The notes under the pieces: generated by a model
Databases searched by the model: none
The model's input: the letters and a program-made list of their open reading frames with translations, nothing else
Told to the model about the DNA's origin: nothing
Assembly: GCA_021834945.1 (NCBI GenBank)
Contig: JAKBRA010000003.1
Coordinates: 1-35,788 of the forward strand
Direction: 5' to 3'
Length of the DNA: 35,788 bases
Source: Nanobdellota archaeon
GTDB lineage: Archaea > Nanoarchaeota > Nanoarchaeia > Parvarchaeales > Parvarchaeaceae
Translations under genes and position numbers: made by a program
In this document: piece by piece, positions 14,430 to 22,380 of the stretch
How positions within the stretch are numbered: the stretch's first letter is position 1
Layout: every line of letters begins with the position of its first letter

Positions 14430-15953
14430 TTAAAATTCACCAAAGACCCTGGCAGATTCTATCTCTCTTAGTAGATCTAAGTCGGTATACGCACCGTAAA
14501 GATCCCGGATATCTGCCATCCCGAGTTTAAGATTCAGCATTCTTTCCATTCCAAAACCCCATGCAACTATGTTTTTGTTTATACCAAACGGCTTAAGGGT
14601 TTCAGGCCTAAATACGCCAGAATTCCCTACTTCGAGCCATCTTTTAAGCTTGGGACTGAAAGCCTGTATCTCCAGGCTAGGTTCTGTATAAGGGTTATAG
14701 GTGGGTTTAAGCCTTATTTTTTCTATCCCTATTTTTTTGTAGAATTGTTTTATGTAACCAATGAGATCGGAGACAGAGAGGTTGTCATCATACACGACTC
14801 CTTCTATCTGATAAAGTTCCAGTAAATGGGTATTATCCATTGTTTCATTCCTGAATCCTTTGTCAACTGAAAAGAACTTTGCAGGCTTATCCTTGTTTTT
14901 TGATATAAATTCATAAATATACCTAAAAGTTGTTGCAGTGGTGTGTCCACGCATTATAAGCGAATCACTCTTAGACCTATCAAACTTTCTTCTATATCCA
15001 ATAGACTCATTGTACTTAGAAGAAAAAAACCCGTGCTCATAAACATCCTTTACATTTTTGAGAAGCTTTGCCGGTATAACGGCCTTTCCTCCATTTAAGT
15101 AAACCGTATCCTGTATATCCCTATCAGGGTGATCCTGTCTGAACATCATAACATCAAAATTCCAAAAGGTTGACTCAACGTAATTGCTATGCATTTCAGA
15201 GAAACCCATTGAAACCATCGCATCTTTTATCAATGAGATAAATTTAGTCTTCACATTCATTTTGCCGGATAAAGAATCAAGTATCTCTGGCTTTTCACTG
15301 TATTCCCTAAATTTCAACCCGTCCCAATTTTTAATGTTGTTTGGAGAAAGTTTGTCTATATACTCTGCTTTGAATTCACTATTTTTTAGCAATTTTATCC
15401 CTGCAGGAGTTATTGAGAACTTTTCCTTTATTTCGCTTACCTGCTCCATTATCCCGCGTCTTATAAGATCCGCGGTGCCATCGTAGTTTACATTCTGTTC
15501 TTTCTCCACTATTTGCAAAACTCTATTCTGCTCTTCGACTTTTGCAGATTTGTCTGGGTTTACGGTTATTTTACCCCCTTCAATATTTATTGCAAGCATT
15601 CTTTTTAGCACACCTATGGCTGCGTTTAGCTCATCTTTTTCCATTGGAACACTGGAAAAAAGCTGCTTATATTCAACTGTTTTATTGTGTCTTAGAAATT
15701 CGAATACCCTGTATTCAGGAAGACCATCTTTCAGATATTTCTGACCAAGATCGGTAAGTCTTATAGTATTTGCAGTTATGCTATCAATTTTTATCAGGCC
15801 CAAAGAAAAAAGCTTTCTTGCGGAGTTTATTACTGCCGCTCTCTCCAAGGCGTATTTCAGCTCTAATTCGCTTGAAAACATTTCTCCTTTTTCAAGAGCA
15901 GAGAGCACAATCTTGTCAGTCTTGTTCAGCATTCTTATAGTATCTTCTTCCAT
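14430..15953 (-). CDS. pheS: Phenylalanyl-tRNA synthetase alpha subunit
   Basis: A 507-residue catalytic subunit. The N-terminal half (about 1-170) consists of winged-helix repeats that bind tRNA in archaeal/eukaryotic enzymes, and the class II catalytic domain follows: motif 1 region near FISLIKDAMVSMGFSEM, RGHTTATTFR preceding motif 2, VDKGFRNETMDNTHL as motif 2, and WGFGMERM as motif 3. It has its own TATA-like box overlapping the stop codon of the upstream membrane protein, with a leaderless start at 15953. Confidence 0.95.
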   Translation of the reverse strand: MEEDTIRMLNKTDKIVLSALEKGEMFSSELELKYALERAAVINSARKLFSLGLIKIDSITANTIRLTDLGQKYLKDGLPEYRVFEFLRHNKTVEYKQLFSSVPMEKDELNAAIGVLKRMLAINIEGGKITVNPDKSAKVEEQNRVLQIVEKEQNVNYDGTADLIRRGIMEQVSEIKEKFSITPAGIKLLKNSEFKAEYIDKLSPNNIKNWDGLKFREYSEKPEILDSLSGKMNVKTKFISLIKDAMVSMGFSEMHSNYVESTFWNFDVMMFRQDHPDRDIQDTVYLNGGKAVIPAKLLKNVKDVYEHGFFSSKYNESIGYRRKFDRSKSDSLIMRGHTTATTFRYIYEFISKNKDKPAKFFSVDKGFRNETMDNTHLLELYQIEGVVYDDNLSVSDLIGYIKQFYKKIGIEKIRLKPTYNPYTEPSLEIQAFSPKLKRWLEVGNSGVFRPETLKPFGINKNIVAWGFGMERMLNLKLGMADIRDLYGAYTDLDLLREIESARVFGEF

Positions 15954-15972
15954 CTACGATAAAAATAAATCT

Positions 15973-15984
15973 TGTATAAATTAA
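15973..15984 (-). promoter_or_regulatory. TATA box of pheS
   Basis: The minus strand reads TAATTTATACAA here, centred 26 nt upstream of the PheS ATG at 15953. It contains the TAA stop codon (15981-15983) of the upstream gene. Confidence 0.55.
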
Positions 15985-17354
15985 AAGGTTTTAATTAAGC
16001 CTTTTTCAACAATCTTTTTGGCAAGGTAGGGTCCGGAGGCATAAAGCCCAGAAAACTTTGATTCTATTAAACCACCATATATAGCTTCGTTCACAGGGAA
16101 TGTTACAGAGAACATGGGATTGAAGCTGTAATTGAACGATTCTTTTACAAAACGTGGAAGATTTAATTTCTCGAGTTCAGAAAGAAAATCTGTATTAGAC
16201 TTAAATTTTCTAGCGAGGGCAGAAATTGCTGATTCTAGTCTGTTAACTGAAAGAAAAAGATCATAGCCCTCCAATGGAAAATCATCCTTCACAGAATCCA
16301 TGGCCTTTTCAGCATAGTAGCTTGCCATCTGCTCCGTAGTCGCGCCTGCCCCGTGCGCTAACTCGTGAAAAAGCGCAAAAAGGTACTCTGGGACTGCAGT
16401 TAATCTTTCTGTGTTCAGGAAAACCGGACTGTATGAATTCTTTTTTATAAGCTTGCCTAGGAGTGAATTATAAATCAAAGTAAATCCGCCAACCCCTTTT
16501 GGAGAGTGATGGAGAATCAGCTTGTAGTTTATCCGTTTTTTAAGGACATTCGAAATGTAAGGCAACATTGATTTTTCATATTTCCTTAAGCTTTCCTCCG
16601 AATAGCTTGCACTAGCATACGCCTTGCTAGAAGACAGCATATAAATTGCGTTTATGTTCTCTAATGATGGTTCTATCTTTGAACTAAATAACGCTTTATT
16701 GTAACGTTCAAAGGTTTTTTTGAATTCTCTGCTGTAATTTTTAATATCATGTTCTATTTCTTCTATTGTCAGTTTTTTATGGCTGAATACCCCCGAAGTT
16801 CCTCCGACTATAAAAGCAATTGACAAAGCAGATATCAATCCCGTTATTATTGGCACCTGAACAAGGAATGGCCAATTTACCATGAATTCTTCAGCAAAAA
16901 GACTTGCAAATGGGATGTGCAAGGAATAAGAGAAATAGGCCGTTTCGCCGATAAATGTGGCAAGACTAGCCACGCCCCCAGTAAGCGTTCCCATTGAAGT
17001 TGTGGATATAAAGTGACTGTTTGTCTTCCTAAGAATATAATCATATGCCTTTGCAACAAATTTTGCAGGAGACAAAAGTATTCTTGATAGGATATGCTTC
17101 TGTTTAATATTTGGGTTATTTATATAGTCATTGCTGCCATAATCATCCCAATAATCAAGAACGCTCCTTAGGTATCTTTCCAAACCCTCTTTGCCGTATT
17201 TTTGGTATATAAAATCTTTTTTAAGTTTTTTTATGGCATTTAATGTAGATTTGTCTGTGTTGTCTTTTAATATCCGGTTTATCGACTTGTCATCTCCTGC
17301 ATCTAAACTTGATAAGATGGAATACAGTTTTGATCTGTTTTCCACAGAGTCCAT
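15981..17354 (-). CDS. Membrane protein with HExxH metallopeptidase motif (DUF3810-like), uncharacterised
   Basis: A 457-residue protein. About 95 soluble N-terminal residues precede two membrane-spanning regions (about 118-150 and 163-190), then a long helical stretch and a C-terminal domain with the zinc-peptidase motif H330-E331-L-A-H334 followed six residues later by E341 (GAGATTEQMASYYAEKAM), a plausible third ligand. The motif plus the downstream glutamate and Ala/Tyr-rich helix resembles DUF3810-type and M48/M76-like integral membrane peptidases, but no named family fits end to end. The active site is probably on the same side as the soluble bulk. It is divergent from the AK6-like kinase over a shared TATA box and lies upstream of pheST on the same strand. 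Substrate unknown. Confidence 0.65.
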   Translation of the reverse strand: MDSVENRSKLYSILSSLDAGDDKSINRILKDNTDKSTLNAIKKLKKDFIYQKYGKEGLERYLRSVLDYWDDYGSNDYINNPNIKQKHILSRILLSPAKFVAKAYDYILRKTNSHFISTTSMGTLTGGVASLATFIGETAYFSYSLHIPFASLFAEEFMVNWPFLVQVPIITGLISALSIAFIVGGTSGVFSHKKLTIEEIEHDIKNYSREFKKTFERYNKALFSSKIEPSLENINAIYMLSSSKAYASASYSEESLRKYEKSMLPYISNVLKKRINYKLILHHSPKGVGGFTLIYNSLLGKLIKKNSYSPVFLNTERLTAVPEYLFALFHELAHGAGATTEQMASYYAEKAMDSVKDDFPLEGYDLFLSVNRLESAISALARKFKSNTDFLSELEKLNLPRFVKESFNYSFNPMFSVTFPVNEAIYGGLIESKFSGLYASGPYLAKKIVEKGLIKTF

Positions 17355-17374
17355 CTTATTTTATTGCAGACATC

Positions 17375-17388
17375 AATATAAATATATT
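17375..17388. promoter_or_regulatory. Shared palindromic TATA box between the membrane metallopeptidase and AK6
   Basis: AATATAAATATATT is symmetric apart from the two central A. It lies in a 52-nt gap between divergent start codons, 27.5 nt from the minus-strand ATG (17354) and 25.5 nt from the plus-strand ATG (17407). This is the same geometry, to the half base, as the box at 8050-8061. Confidence 0.6.
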
Positions 17389-17406
17389 AAAAATTTTCAT
17401 AACCTA

Positions 17407-17916
17407 ATGATAATAGCGATATCCGGCACGCCTGGAACAGGTAAACACACAGTGTCAAAAGTGCTTGCAAGGAAAATCGATTATGACATATTGGATTTAA
17501 ACCGAATCCTAAAAAGAGGAAAAAAAGAGAGGGAAGTAACACTTGAAGAGGTAAATAAAGCATTTAAAAAAAATGAAAAAGACAATTTACTTGTAGTTTC
17601 CCACTTGTCCCATTTTATAAAATCGAAAGATATAAGTTTTGTGATAGTACTTAGAACAGACCCTATAACGCTCATAAAAAGACTTGAAAAAAGAGGGTAC
17701 AAAAAAGAAAAAATCTACGATAATGCTATTTTTGAAGCAATGAATGGAACATATACAGAGGCATTGCAAATGAAAAAGAAGGTTTTTCAGGTAGACAACA
17801 CAAAGAACATAAACAATACCATAAAAAAGGTTATGTTAATAATCGCTGGAAAGGGAAAAGGAGAAAAAGTTGATTTTTCGGAGAAGATACTGAAAGTAGA
17901 AAAAATGTTTAAATAA
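17407..17916 (+). CDS. AK6/Fap7-family adenylate kinase-ATPase
   Basis: A 169-residue P-loop kinase. The nucleotide-binding loop is GTPGTGKHT (7-15), followed by the NMP-binding region with DILDLNRILK, the SHLSHF strand typical of AK6, and VLRTDPITLIKRLEKRGYKKEKI-DNAIFEAM. AK6/Fap7 acts in late 40S/30S subunit maturation and has weak adenylate kinase activity. The frame extends 72 codons upstream to 17191, but this would overlap the divergent gene and its shared promoter. The ATG at 17407 starts exactly at the first beta-strand and 25.5 nt from the TATA box, so it is the start. Confidence 0.88.
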   Translation: MIIAISGTPGTGKHTVSKVLARKIDYDILDLNRILKRGKKEREVTLEEVNKAFKKNEKDNLLVVSHLSHFIKSKDISFVIVLRTDPITLIKRLEKRGYKKEKIYDNAIFEAMNGTYTEALQMKKKVFQVDNTKNINNTIKKVMLIIAGKGKGEKVDFSEKILKVEKMFK

Positions 17917-17917
17917 A
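17908..17917 (+). promoter_or_regulatory. TATA box of enolase
   Basis: TTTAAATAAA is centred 25 nt before the enolase ATG at 17937 and contains the stop codon of the AK6 gene (17914-17916). Confidence 0.5.
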
Positions 17918-17936
17918 ATGAAATTATACAATAAAA

Positions 17937-19103
17937 ATGGAAATAAAAGAGATAAAAGCGCTTAAAATATTAAATGCGAATTCTAACTTCACAGTTGAAG
18001 TAATGCTTACTACAGAGAAAGGCAAATTCCGCGGTTCATCTCCTGCAGGAGAAAGCAACAGCAAATATGAAGTAAACCAGTTCAGCAAAGGTATAGATGA
18101 CGAGATAAAAAACTTCAATGAATACCTGAAAAAGCTAGTTGGGAAGAAGGTAGGTAATTTAGAAGATATCTTTTCAATAGAAAAAGAAATACCCCAAGAG
18201 TTTATAGGCGGCCCGTCACTTTCACTTTCTTATGCATTGATATATGGTTTAAGTGCAGACACGAACAAGGAGCCGTATGAGCTTTTTGGCAGCAAAAACA
18301 AGGTTATGCCAGTGTGCAAAATGATAGGGGGCGGAATGCATGCCTCCGGTTTAGGGATGGACATACAGGAGATACTTGTGACAACAATCGCTGATAGTAA
18401 CTTCGAAAGCATAAACACAACTTTAAAGGTATACAAAAAGGTAAAAGAACTTCTAGAGAACAGAACAGACAGTTTTATAGGAGGGGTTGACCCTGAAGGA
18501 GGATTCATAAGCGGGTTGGACAACTACGAATCAATAAAAATAGTAAGGGAAGCAATAGAAAGCATAATAAAGGAAAGCAGCATGGACATAAGATTAGGAT
18601 TAGACTTTGCTGCATCGACCTTTTACAAAAACGGAAAATATGTTTATAAACGGCCAATATACGGAAAGAAAGAAGTTGATAGAGGAGAACAAATAGATTT
18701 GACGAAAAAGCTGGCAGATGAATTTGACATATTCTATGTAGAAGACCCTGTTGATGAAACGCTTGCAGAAGATTATGGAGAAGTAATGAAACAGCTTAGC
18801 AGTTCCATTATAGTGGGGGATGACCTTACTGCAACTACTCCAGAAAGGCTTGAAAAAGTGCATCAATACATAAATTCAACGCTTATAAAACCAAATCAAG
18901 TAGGGCTTATGTACAAGGTAAAGGAATACTCGGAACTTGCCGATAAATTCAAGATAGACAAAGTAGTATCACACAGATCAGAGGAAACCTCCATACCAAT
19001 AATAGCAGACCTGGCAATTGGTCTAAGCGCAAAGTATTTAAAAGTTGGAATCAATAGAGGAGAAAGGATAGAGAAAATAAATAGGCTAATCGAATTGAAT
19101 TAA
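17937..19103 (+). CDS. eno: Enolase, divergent and short
   Basis: A 388-residue enolase, which interconverts 2-phosphoglycerate and phosphoenolpyruvate. Catalytic and metal residues are visible in order: the histidine of GGGMHASG, the glutamate of IQEILV, EGGF, the metal aspartate in LGLDFAAS, the metal glutamate in YVEDPV, the metal aspartate in GDDL, the catalytic lysine in LIKPNQVG, SHRSEET, and the last lysine in LKVGINRGER. The N-terminal signature is altered: NANSNFTVEV replaces DSRGNPTVEV, and SSPAGESNS replaces PSGASTG in the mobile loop. It is about 30-40 residues shorter than usual. S2 follows after 2 nt, a common archaeal order. Confidence 0.88.
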   Translation: MEIKEIKALKILNANSNFTVEVMLTTEKGKFRGSSPAGESNSKYEVNQFSKGIDDEIKNFNEYLKKLVGKKVGNLEDIFSIEKEIPQEFIGGPSLSLSYALIYGLSADTNKEPYELFGSKNKVMPVCKMIGGGMHASGLGMDIQEILVTTIADSNFESINTTLKVYKKVKELLENRTDSFIGGVDPEGGFISGLDNYESIKIVREAIESIIKESSMDIRLGLDFAASTFYKNGKYVYKRPIYGKKEVDRGEQIDLTKKLADEFDIFYVEDPVDETLAEDYGEVMKQLSSSIIVGDDLTATTPERLEKVHQYINSTLIKPNQVGLMYKVKEYSELADKFKIDKVVSHRSEETSIPIIADLAIGLSAKYLKVGINRGERIEKINRLIELN

Positions 19104-19105
19104 AC

Positions 19106-19705
19106 ATGGTATTTAAAAAAATAGACAAATTGGAAGCGTATAAGACTTACGGAACTAGGATAGGAGCAAACGCCAATAACAAGGAGTTTGAAAGGTTTGT
19201 TTTCAAGAAAATCCCAAACAAATTTACTATACTAAATATAAAGTTAATAGACGAAAGAATAAAACTAGCTGCAAAATTCTTGAATGGTTACAAGAGAAAA
19301 AGTATTCTGCTGGTATCGACACTAGACAGTGCTTATTATTCTGTTTACAATTTTTCAAAGCTCATGGGAATAAGTGTAAATTTCGGAAGATACCTTGCCG
19401 GGTCACTTACAAATATAAGTTATAAGAATTTCTTTGAACCTAAAGTTCTGTTGATAACCGATCCTAAATCAAACAGAAGAGCGATAAACGACGCAAAGAA
19501 GATAAACATTCCTATAGTCGGTATAACAAATACGGATAATAGCACAGCATTTATTGATTTGATAATACCTGGAAACAACAAAAGCGGAAATAGCATAGGG
19601 TTGATATTGTTCCTTCTTGCAATGAATATGGCCAAAAAAGAGGAGAAAGAAAAACTTGAAAAAGTAAGTCTTGAAGATTTCGTATCAAAAGAGCTTGAAT
19701 TTTAA
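19106..19705 (+). CDS. rps2: Small ribosomal subunit protein uS2
   Basis: A 199-residue protein of archaeal S2 length. Conserved landmarks are the GTRIGANANNKEFERFVFK N-terminus, IKLIDERIKLAAKFL (family: DERIRIAAKFL), FGRYLAGSLTN (family: GRFxPGTLTN), LLITDPKSNRRAINDA (family: VVTDPRADxxAV), IPIVGITNTDN and LIIPGNNKSGNSIGLILFLLA. It is a 30S subunit component near the mRNA exit. It follows enolase by 2 nt in a common archaeal arrangement. Confidence 0.94.
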   Translation: MVFKKIDKLEAYKTYGTRIGANANNKEFERFVFKKIPNKFTILNIKLIDERIKLAAKFLNGYKRKSILLVSTLDSAYYSVYNFSKLMGISVNFGRYLAGSLTNISYKNFFEPKVLLITDPKSNRRAINDAKKINIPIVGITNTDNSTAFIDLIIPGNNKSGNSIGLILFLLAMNMAKKEEKEKLEKVSLEDFVSKELEF

Positions 19706-19772
19706 AATAATATGAATAGCAAAAAGTCAACTGAAAACATAAATATACTGCGCACTAAAAGGAGAGAAAACA

Positions 19773-20123
19773 ATGAAAGAGGAATGTAACTTCTACAAAA
19801 ACGGAAAGCTCATAGCAAAAGACGTTAAGTACTGTAGAACACTTTCAAGCAAGATTTTGGGTTTAATGTTTGTTTCAAGTCCTAAAAATGGTGCATTCCT
19901 ACCAGATGTGAAGGATATACACATGAACTTCGTAAGATTCGAATTAAGAGTTATATGGCTTGACAAAAACCTAAAAGTATTGCATCAAACTATCGCCAGA
20001 AAATGGCGACTTTATAATGGGCCTGAAGATGCACAGCATGTTTTGGAGCTTCCTGTAGACAAAAAATATGAAATAAAGGTGGGAGACAAACTACAGATGA
20101 AAATATATGAAAAACAGAAATGA
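19773..20123 (+). CDS. DUF192 family protein
   Basis: A 116-residue protein matching DUF192: an N-terminal strand with VKYCRTLSSKILGLMFVS (family: A-x-T-x-x-ExxxGLMFR), an internal FVRFELRVIWLDKNLKVL (family: MWMKNTxIPLDIIFID) and a C-terminal HVLELPVDKKYEIKVGDKL (family: YVLELxAG-x-GD-L). The canonical MWMKNT is modified to MNFVRF. Biochemical function is unknown. A GGAG element 8 nt upstream supports the ATG at 19773. It overlaps the next gene by 17 nt and heads a packed six-gene run. Confidence 0.8.
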   Translation: MKEECNFYKNGKLIAKDVKYCRTLSSKILGLMFVSSPKNGAFLPDVKDIHMNFVRFELRVIWLDKNLKVLHQTIARKWRLYNGPEDAQHVLELPVDKKYEIKVGDKLQMKIYEKQK

Positions 20124-21021
20124 CACATTACTTATTAACCGGATAAATTCAACTTCCAAAAATGAAAAGATATTTGACTTCAGGTTTATATTTCCAGGGG
20201 GAGCAGCTATCAATCTTTTCGGTAATGCTATAAATGTAAAATTAAGGAATAACGAAAAAACAGAGCAGTATGACATAGAACAGGCATTAAAAGACAGCAT
20301 TATAAAATTTAAACCTGATTCGGTTCTTGTTTCTGGAGGGATAGACTCATCTGTTCTGGCAGCCATCGCTGTTAAAAAATTCAAGGATATAAAATTAATA
20401 TCTGCAGGCACCGAAGACAGTGAAGACATTGATTACGCAAGGATTTTAAGCAGTGAATTAAATAGCTCGTTGTATAATGTAACAATAACCGAGGAAAATT
20501 TAATTCATGCCGTAAAGGAGCTTAAAGTGCTTGGACTTGATACTTATAATGTAATTATGGGAATAACTGAATTCTTAGCAGTTGAAAAGGCAAAGGAGAT
20601 AGGGATGCAAAGAATAATAAGTGGAATAGGCAGCGATGAACTGTTTTTCGGATTCCAAAGGCATAGAACAATCAAAAAGGAAGAGCTTGGGGAATTTAGA
20701 GAATACAGACTTTTCTACATGCCAGCACTAGACTTATGGCGATTAAATTCGATTGCAGATACGTTAAATGTATCAATTGCATTTCCTTATCTTGATGATA
20801 AAGTTATAGAAGCCGCTCTTTCAAAAGATATAAAAGAGTTGGCTGAAAATTATGATAAATTTCCGGTTCGTTCGATCGGCAAATCGCTCGGACTAAGCGG
20901 AAAATTAACGGAAAGAAGAAAAAAGGCTATGCAGTATGGCAGTGGAACTGTCAAACTTCTTAGGGATCTTTCCAAAAAAAAGAAATATGAAAACGTAGGT
21001 GAGTTTATAAAAGAAATATGA
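20107..21021 (+). CDS. Asparagine synthetase-like ATP-pyrophosphatase without a glutaminase domain
   Basis: A 304-residue PP-loop ATPase. The ATP-binding SGGIDSS is at 76-82, then SAGTEDSEDIDYA (family: GxxxSxDxxxA), SGIGSDELFFGFQRH (family: SGEGADELFGGYxR), FPYLDDKVIEAAL and RRKKAMQYGSG, the last two being conserved in AsnB C-terminal domains. The N-terminal Ntn glutamine amidotransferase domain of AsnB is absent; instead there are about 65 unrelated residues. Such shortened proteins may use ammonia or another nucleophile; the substrate is unknown. The C-terminal ATGA overlap couples it to RNase J. Confidence 0.82.
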   Translation: MKNRNDTLLINRINSTSKNEKIFDFRFIFPGGAAINLFGNAINVKLRNNEKTEQYDIEQALKDSIIKFKPDSVLVSGGIDSSVLAAIAVKKFKDIKLISAGTEDSEDIDYARILSSELNSSLYNVTITEENLIHAVKELKVLGLDTYNVIMGITEFLAVEKAKEIGMQRIISGIGSDELFFGFQRHRTIKKEELGEFREYRLFYMPALDLWRLNSIADTLNVSIAFPYLDDKVIEAALSKDIKELAENYDKFPVRSIGKSLGLSGKLTERRKKAMQYGSGTVKLLRDLSKKKKYENVGEFIKEI

Positions 21022-22349
21022 TAAAGGTAAAAGCATTTGGAGGATATAGTAAAATAGGAAAAAGCATGACTGCAATAGAAGTTGACGGTGAAATAGTATT
21101 AACCGACATGGGTGCAGACATAGAGAAACTAGTTAATTTTGAGGAGGATAAAAACGACATAACTGTAAATGACCTTACGGCACTTATAGACAACGGAGTT
21201 ATCCCTGATGACAGGAGTTTCTTTCTAGAAGAAGGCAAAAAGGTGAAGGCAATTGTGCTTACTCATGGTCACTTGGACCATATCTGGGCAGTTCCGTTTC
21301 TTAGCCAAAAGTATAAATGCCCGGTTATAGCGACGCCTTTTACAATAAAGGTAATAGAAAACCTAATGAAAAACTTCAAGGTTAGGTCACTTAATCTAGT
21401 ACAACTAAATACCGGTACAATGTACAAGATATCAGAGAATATAAAATTGGAGCTTGTGAATATAACGCATTCTATACCAAACAGTTCAATGATAGCGCTG
21501 CACACTAAGTATGGGGTAATAGTATATGCAAATGATTGGAAATTTGACAATACACCGACGCTTGGGAAGAAGCCAGATTATGAAAGGTTAGAAGAGCTTA
21601 GAAAGGAAGGAGTATTCATTCTAATCTCTGATTCTACAAACGCAGAAGTTGACGGGTATACTTTTTCAGAAAGCGTTGTAAAGATCATGCTTGAAGACGT
21701 AATAAAGAAAAGCTTGGACAACAAAACAATATTCATATCGACCTTTTCTTCTCATATAGCAAGGATAAAGAACATTGTAGAAATAAGCAGGAAAATGAAC
21801 AGAAACGTGATGATATTCGGTAGAAGCATGGATATGTACATAAAGGCCGCAATAAACACCGGTATAATAAACAAAGGAACTTTACCGGAAGTTACCATAA
21901 GACGGGAGCAGATAAACAATGCACTTAAATATGTCGCAGAAAGACCTGGAAAATATGTAATTATCTGTACAGGTCACCAAGGAGAAAGAGGTGCATTCTT
22001 GGACAAGCTTGTAACCGGCCAGTACCAATATCGTCTTTCAAATGAGGATGCGGTGATATTTTCTTCCAGAACTATACCCACGCCGATAAATGAAGCAAAC
22101 AAAGGAATGCTGAAAAGCGCACTTGAAAGCCTCAATGTTAACGTTGCAGATGACGTACATGTCTCAGGTCATGCATCAAAGAACGACCATAAACTGCTTA
22201 TAAAGATGCTGATGCCAACGCATTTGATACCTTCTCACGGTGGGATAGAAAAACTAAGCGCCAACATAGAGCTGGCAAGAGAATTTGGATATGAACTTAA
22301 CAAAAATTCACATATAATCCTTGACGGTCAGGAAATAACTTTCGAGTAA
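21018..22349 (+). CDS. rnj: RNase J-family beta-CASP metallo-beta-lactamase ribonuclease
   Basis: A 443-residue protein. The metallo-beta-lactamase motif 2 is H83-G-H85-L-D87-H88, further ligands are in VNITHSIPNS and IVYANDWKFD, and the beta-CASP part contains SDSTNAE, FISTFSSHIARI (motif A-like), ICTGHQGERGA, the VHVSGHAS histidine (motif C region) and PSHGG near the end. Archaeal RNase J is a 5'-3' exoribonuclease. The C-terminal domain of bacterial RNase J is missing, as in archaeal proteins. It overlaps the AsnB-like gene by 4 nt and is 31 nt ahead of ValS. Confidence 0.93.
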   Translation: MIKVKAFGGYSKIGKSMTAIEVDGEIVLTDMGADIEKLVNFEEDKNDITVNDLTALIDNGVIPDDRSFFLEEGKKVKAIVLTHGHLDHIWAVPFLSQKYKCPVIATPFTIKVIENLMKNFKVRSLNLVQLNTGTMYKISENIKLELVNITHSIPNSSMIALHTKYGVIVYANDWKFDNTPTLGKKPDYERLEELRKEGVFILISDSTNAEVDGYTFSESVVKIMLEDVIKKSLDNKTIFISTFSSHIARIKNIVEISRKMNRNVMIFGRSMDMYIKAAINTGIINKGTLPEVTIRREQINNALKYVAERPGKYVIICTGHQGERGAFLDKLVTGQYQYRLSNEDAVIFSSRTIPTPINEANKGMLKSALESLNVNVADDVHVSGHASKNDHKLLIKMLMPTHLIPSHGGIEKLSANIELAREFGYELNKNSHIILDGQEITFE

Positions 22350-22380
22350 AGGATAAAAACGAAAACAATCTTGTATTAGA

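Noticed and set aside
17191..17406. 72-codon N-terminal extension of the AK6-like kinase
   Set aside because: It would cross the shared TATA box and overlap the divergent metallopeptidase gene. The kinase fold starts at the ATG at 17407.
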